Shown here piece by piece: positions 5,540-6,766 of a stretch of 6,766 nucleotides of DNA; the stretch's first letter is position 1, and every line of letters starts with the position of its first letter. The stretch comes from an uncultured Porphyromonas sp. (GTDB taxonomy: Bacteria; Bacteroidota; Bacteroidia; Bacteroidales; Porphyromonadaceae), in the NCBI GenBank assembly GCA_900548415.1, contig URKO01000066.1:1-6766 (forward strand), read 5' to 3'. The notes beneath the pieces are model-generated. The model saw nothing but the letters and a program-made list of their open reading frames with translations, was not told the origin of the DNA and made no database searches. A program made the position numbers and the translations under genes.

Positions 5540-6766
5540 ATGAATGCTCTAAAAGAAGCCAAAATAGCCGTTATCGGACTAGGCTACGTAGGACTTCCAC
5601 TAGCCCGACTCTTCTCCACTAAATATACAACCATCGGTTTTGACCTTAACGCCAAGCGCGTCGAGGCACTGATGGCGGGACACGATGCTACACTAGAGGT
5701 CTCTGACGAACTCCTCCAGTCTGCCTTGGACAACGGATTTCGCTGCACCTCAAACATTGAGGAGATACGCTCTTGCAACTTCTACGTCGTTGCCGTGCCG
5801 ACACCTGTAGATGAGAACCACAACCCGGACTTGACACCCCTTATTGGAGCCAGCACAACCATCGGCAAGGTCATCTCCAAGGGAGACGTCGTGGTCTACG
5901 AGAGTACCGTCTATCCAGGCGTCACGGAGGACGAATGTATCCCAGTCGTCGAGCAAGTGTCGGGACTTAAGCTCAACGTGGACTTCTACGCAGGTTATAG
6001 CCCTGAGCGCATCAACCCAGGCGACAAGCAGCATACCGTAGAGCATATCAAGAAGGTCACCTCAGGCTCCACACCCGAGGTGGGGGAGTATGTCAACGCT
6101 GTCTACAGCTCCGTCATCACCGCGGGTACTCACCTAGCATCTAGCATCAAGGTGGCTGAGGCGGCTAAGGTTATTGAGAACTCACAGAGAGATATCAACA
6201 TAGCTTTTGTCAATGAGTTGGCGAAGATCTTCGATCGTATGGGTATCGACACGCTAGAGGTGCTAGAAGCTGCTGGCACGAAGTGGAACTTCCTGCCTTT
6301 CCGTCCAGGACTTGTCGGCGGACACTGCATCGGTGTCGATCCTTACTACTTAGCTCAGTGTGCGCAGCGGTATGGCTACAATCCTGAGATCATCCTCGCT
6401 GGTCGGCGTATGAACGACGGCATGGGTGCTTATGTCGCTGAGCAGGTGGTCAAGCTGATGCTCAAGCGGGGTATACAGGTGCTGAACTCTAACGTGCTGG
6501 TGCTAGGCTTTACCTTCAAGGAGAACTGCCCCGACGTGCGCAACACGAAGGTGATCGATATCGTCAAGACGCTTCGAGAGTATAATGTCAACGTCACCAT
6601 CCACGACCCCTGGGCCAATCCCGAGATCGCTCAGCGTGAGTATGGTGTGGAGATACAGAACGAACTCCCCACGGCTCGCTACGATGCGGTCGTCCTAGCC
6701 GTCTCCCACAGAGAGTTCGAGGGCCTAGACCTCGACAAACTCAAGGCTGACAACGCCGTCGTCTAC
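5540..6766 (+). CDS. wbpO: UDP-N-acetylhexosamine 6-dehydrogenase (WbpO/TviB type), 3' partial
   Basis: The open frame covers 409 residues and runs off the right edge; homologues are about 420-430 residues, so only a short C-terminal piece is missing. It should oxidise C6 of UDP-GalNAc or UDP-GlcNAc to the uronic acid with two NAD+. Visible signatures are the NAD loop GLGYVGLP (13-20), [36 protein letters not shown] (WbpO/TviB-like rather than plain UDP-glucose dehydrogenase), [17 protein letters not shown] with K210 and N214, and [11 protein letters not shown] with catalytic C263. A C-terminal Rossmann domain begins near [17 protein letters not shown]. The ATG at 5540 is certain: an in-frame TAA lies at 5534-5536 and no other ATG precedes the NAD loop. 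With the WbpP-type gene upstream, UDP-GalNAcA is the likely product, feeding a surface polysaccharide. TviB-type UDP-GlcNAc specificity is the alternative. Confidence 0.92.
   Translation, partial: MNALKEAKIAVIGLGYVGLPLARLFSTKYTTIGFDLNAKRVEALMAGHDATLEVSDELLQSALDNGFRCTSNIEEIRSCNFYVVAVPTPVDENHNPDLTPLIGASTTIGKVISKGDVVVYESTVYPGVTEDECIPVVEQVSGLKLNVDFYAGYSPERINPGDKQHTVEHIKKVTSGSTPEVGEYVNAVYSSVITAGTHLASSIKVAEAAKVIENSQRDINIAFVNELAKIFDRMGIDTLEVLEAAGTKWNFLPFRPGLVGGHCIGVDPYYLAQCAQRYGYNPEIILAGRRMNDGMGAYVAEQVVKLMLKRGIQVLNSNVLVLGFTFKENCPDVRNTKVIDIVKTLREYNVNVTIHDPWANPEIAQREYGVEIQNELPTARYDAVVLAVSHREFEGLDLDKLKADNAVVY

Overview
The window looks like chromosome from a Bacteroidota, most likely a Porphyromonas-type member of the Bacteroidales. 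The evidence is three upstream sequences matching the Bacteroidota -7 element TAnnTTTG, mostly weak or absent Shine-Dalgarno sites, a DUF2520-Maf gene pair, and intergenic heptanucleotide tracts of a kind I associate with this group. The genus is an inference from style, not from a marker gene.

Layout. Positions 1-154 are non-coding: a GC-rich hairpin (22-43), six TCTAA-type heptads (67-108) and a -7 box (108-115). Positions 155-2837 form a tight three-gene plus-strand operon: a UbiA-family phosphoribosyl-polyprenyl-phosphate synthase homologue, a HAD-IB phosphatase in the same reading frame, and an unrecognised polytopic membrane protein that overlaps the phosphatase gene by 17 bases. After a 112-base convergent gap holding six GCTGTTG-type heptads, the minus strand carries maf (2950-3531) and a DUF2520 Rossmann-fold gene (3528-4310), joined by an ATGA overlap. 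The 178-base divergent gap (4311-4488) holds a second GCTGTTG tract between two opposing -7 boxes. The plus strand then carries a WbpP-type UDP-N-acetylhexosamine 4-epimerase (4489-5457), a third GCTGTTG tract, and a WbpO/TviB-type UDP-N-acetylhexosamine 6-dehydrogenase (5540 to the window edge, C-terminus missing).

Function. The first operon is best read as a polyprenyl-phosphate-ribose donor cassette. The prenyltransferase would make polyprenyl-phosphoryl-5-phosphoribose, the HAD protein would remove the 5-phosphate, and the membrane protein is a candidate GT-C-like transferase or transporter using the product. Only the first step rests on strong motif evidence. The last two genes form a coherent sugar-nucleotide pathway (UDP-GlcNAc to UDP-GalNAc to UDP-GalNAcA) and suggest that a surface polysaccharide or O-antigen locus continues to the right.

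The most unusual non-coding signal is the set of four heptad tracts, each with 5-6 units. Two of them lie directly upstream of promoter-like boxes.
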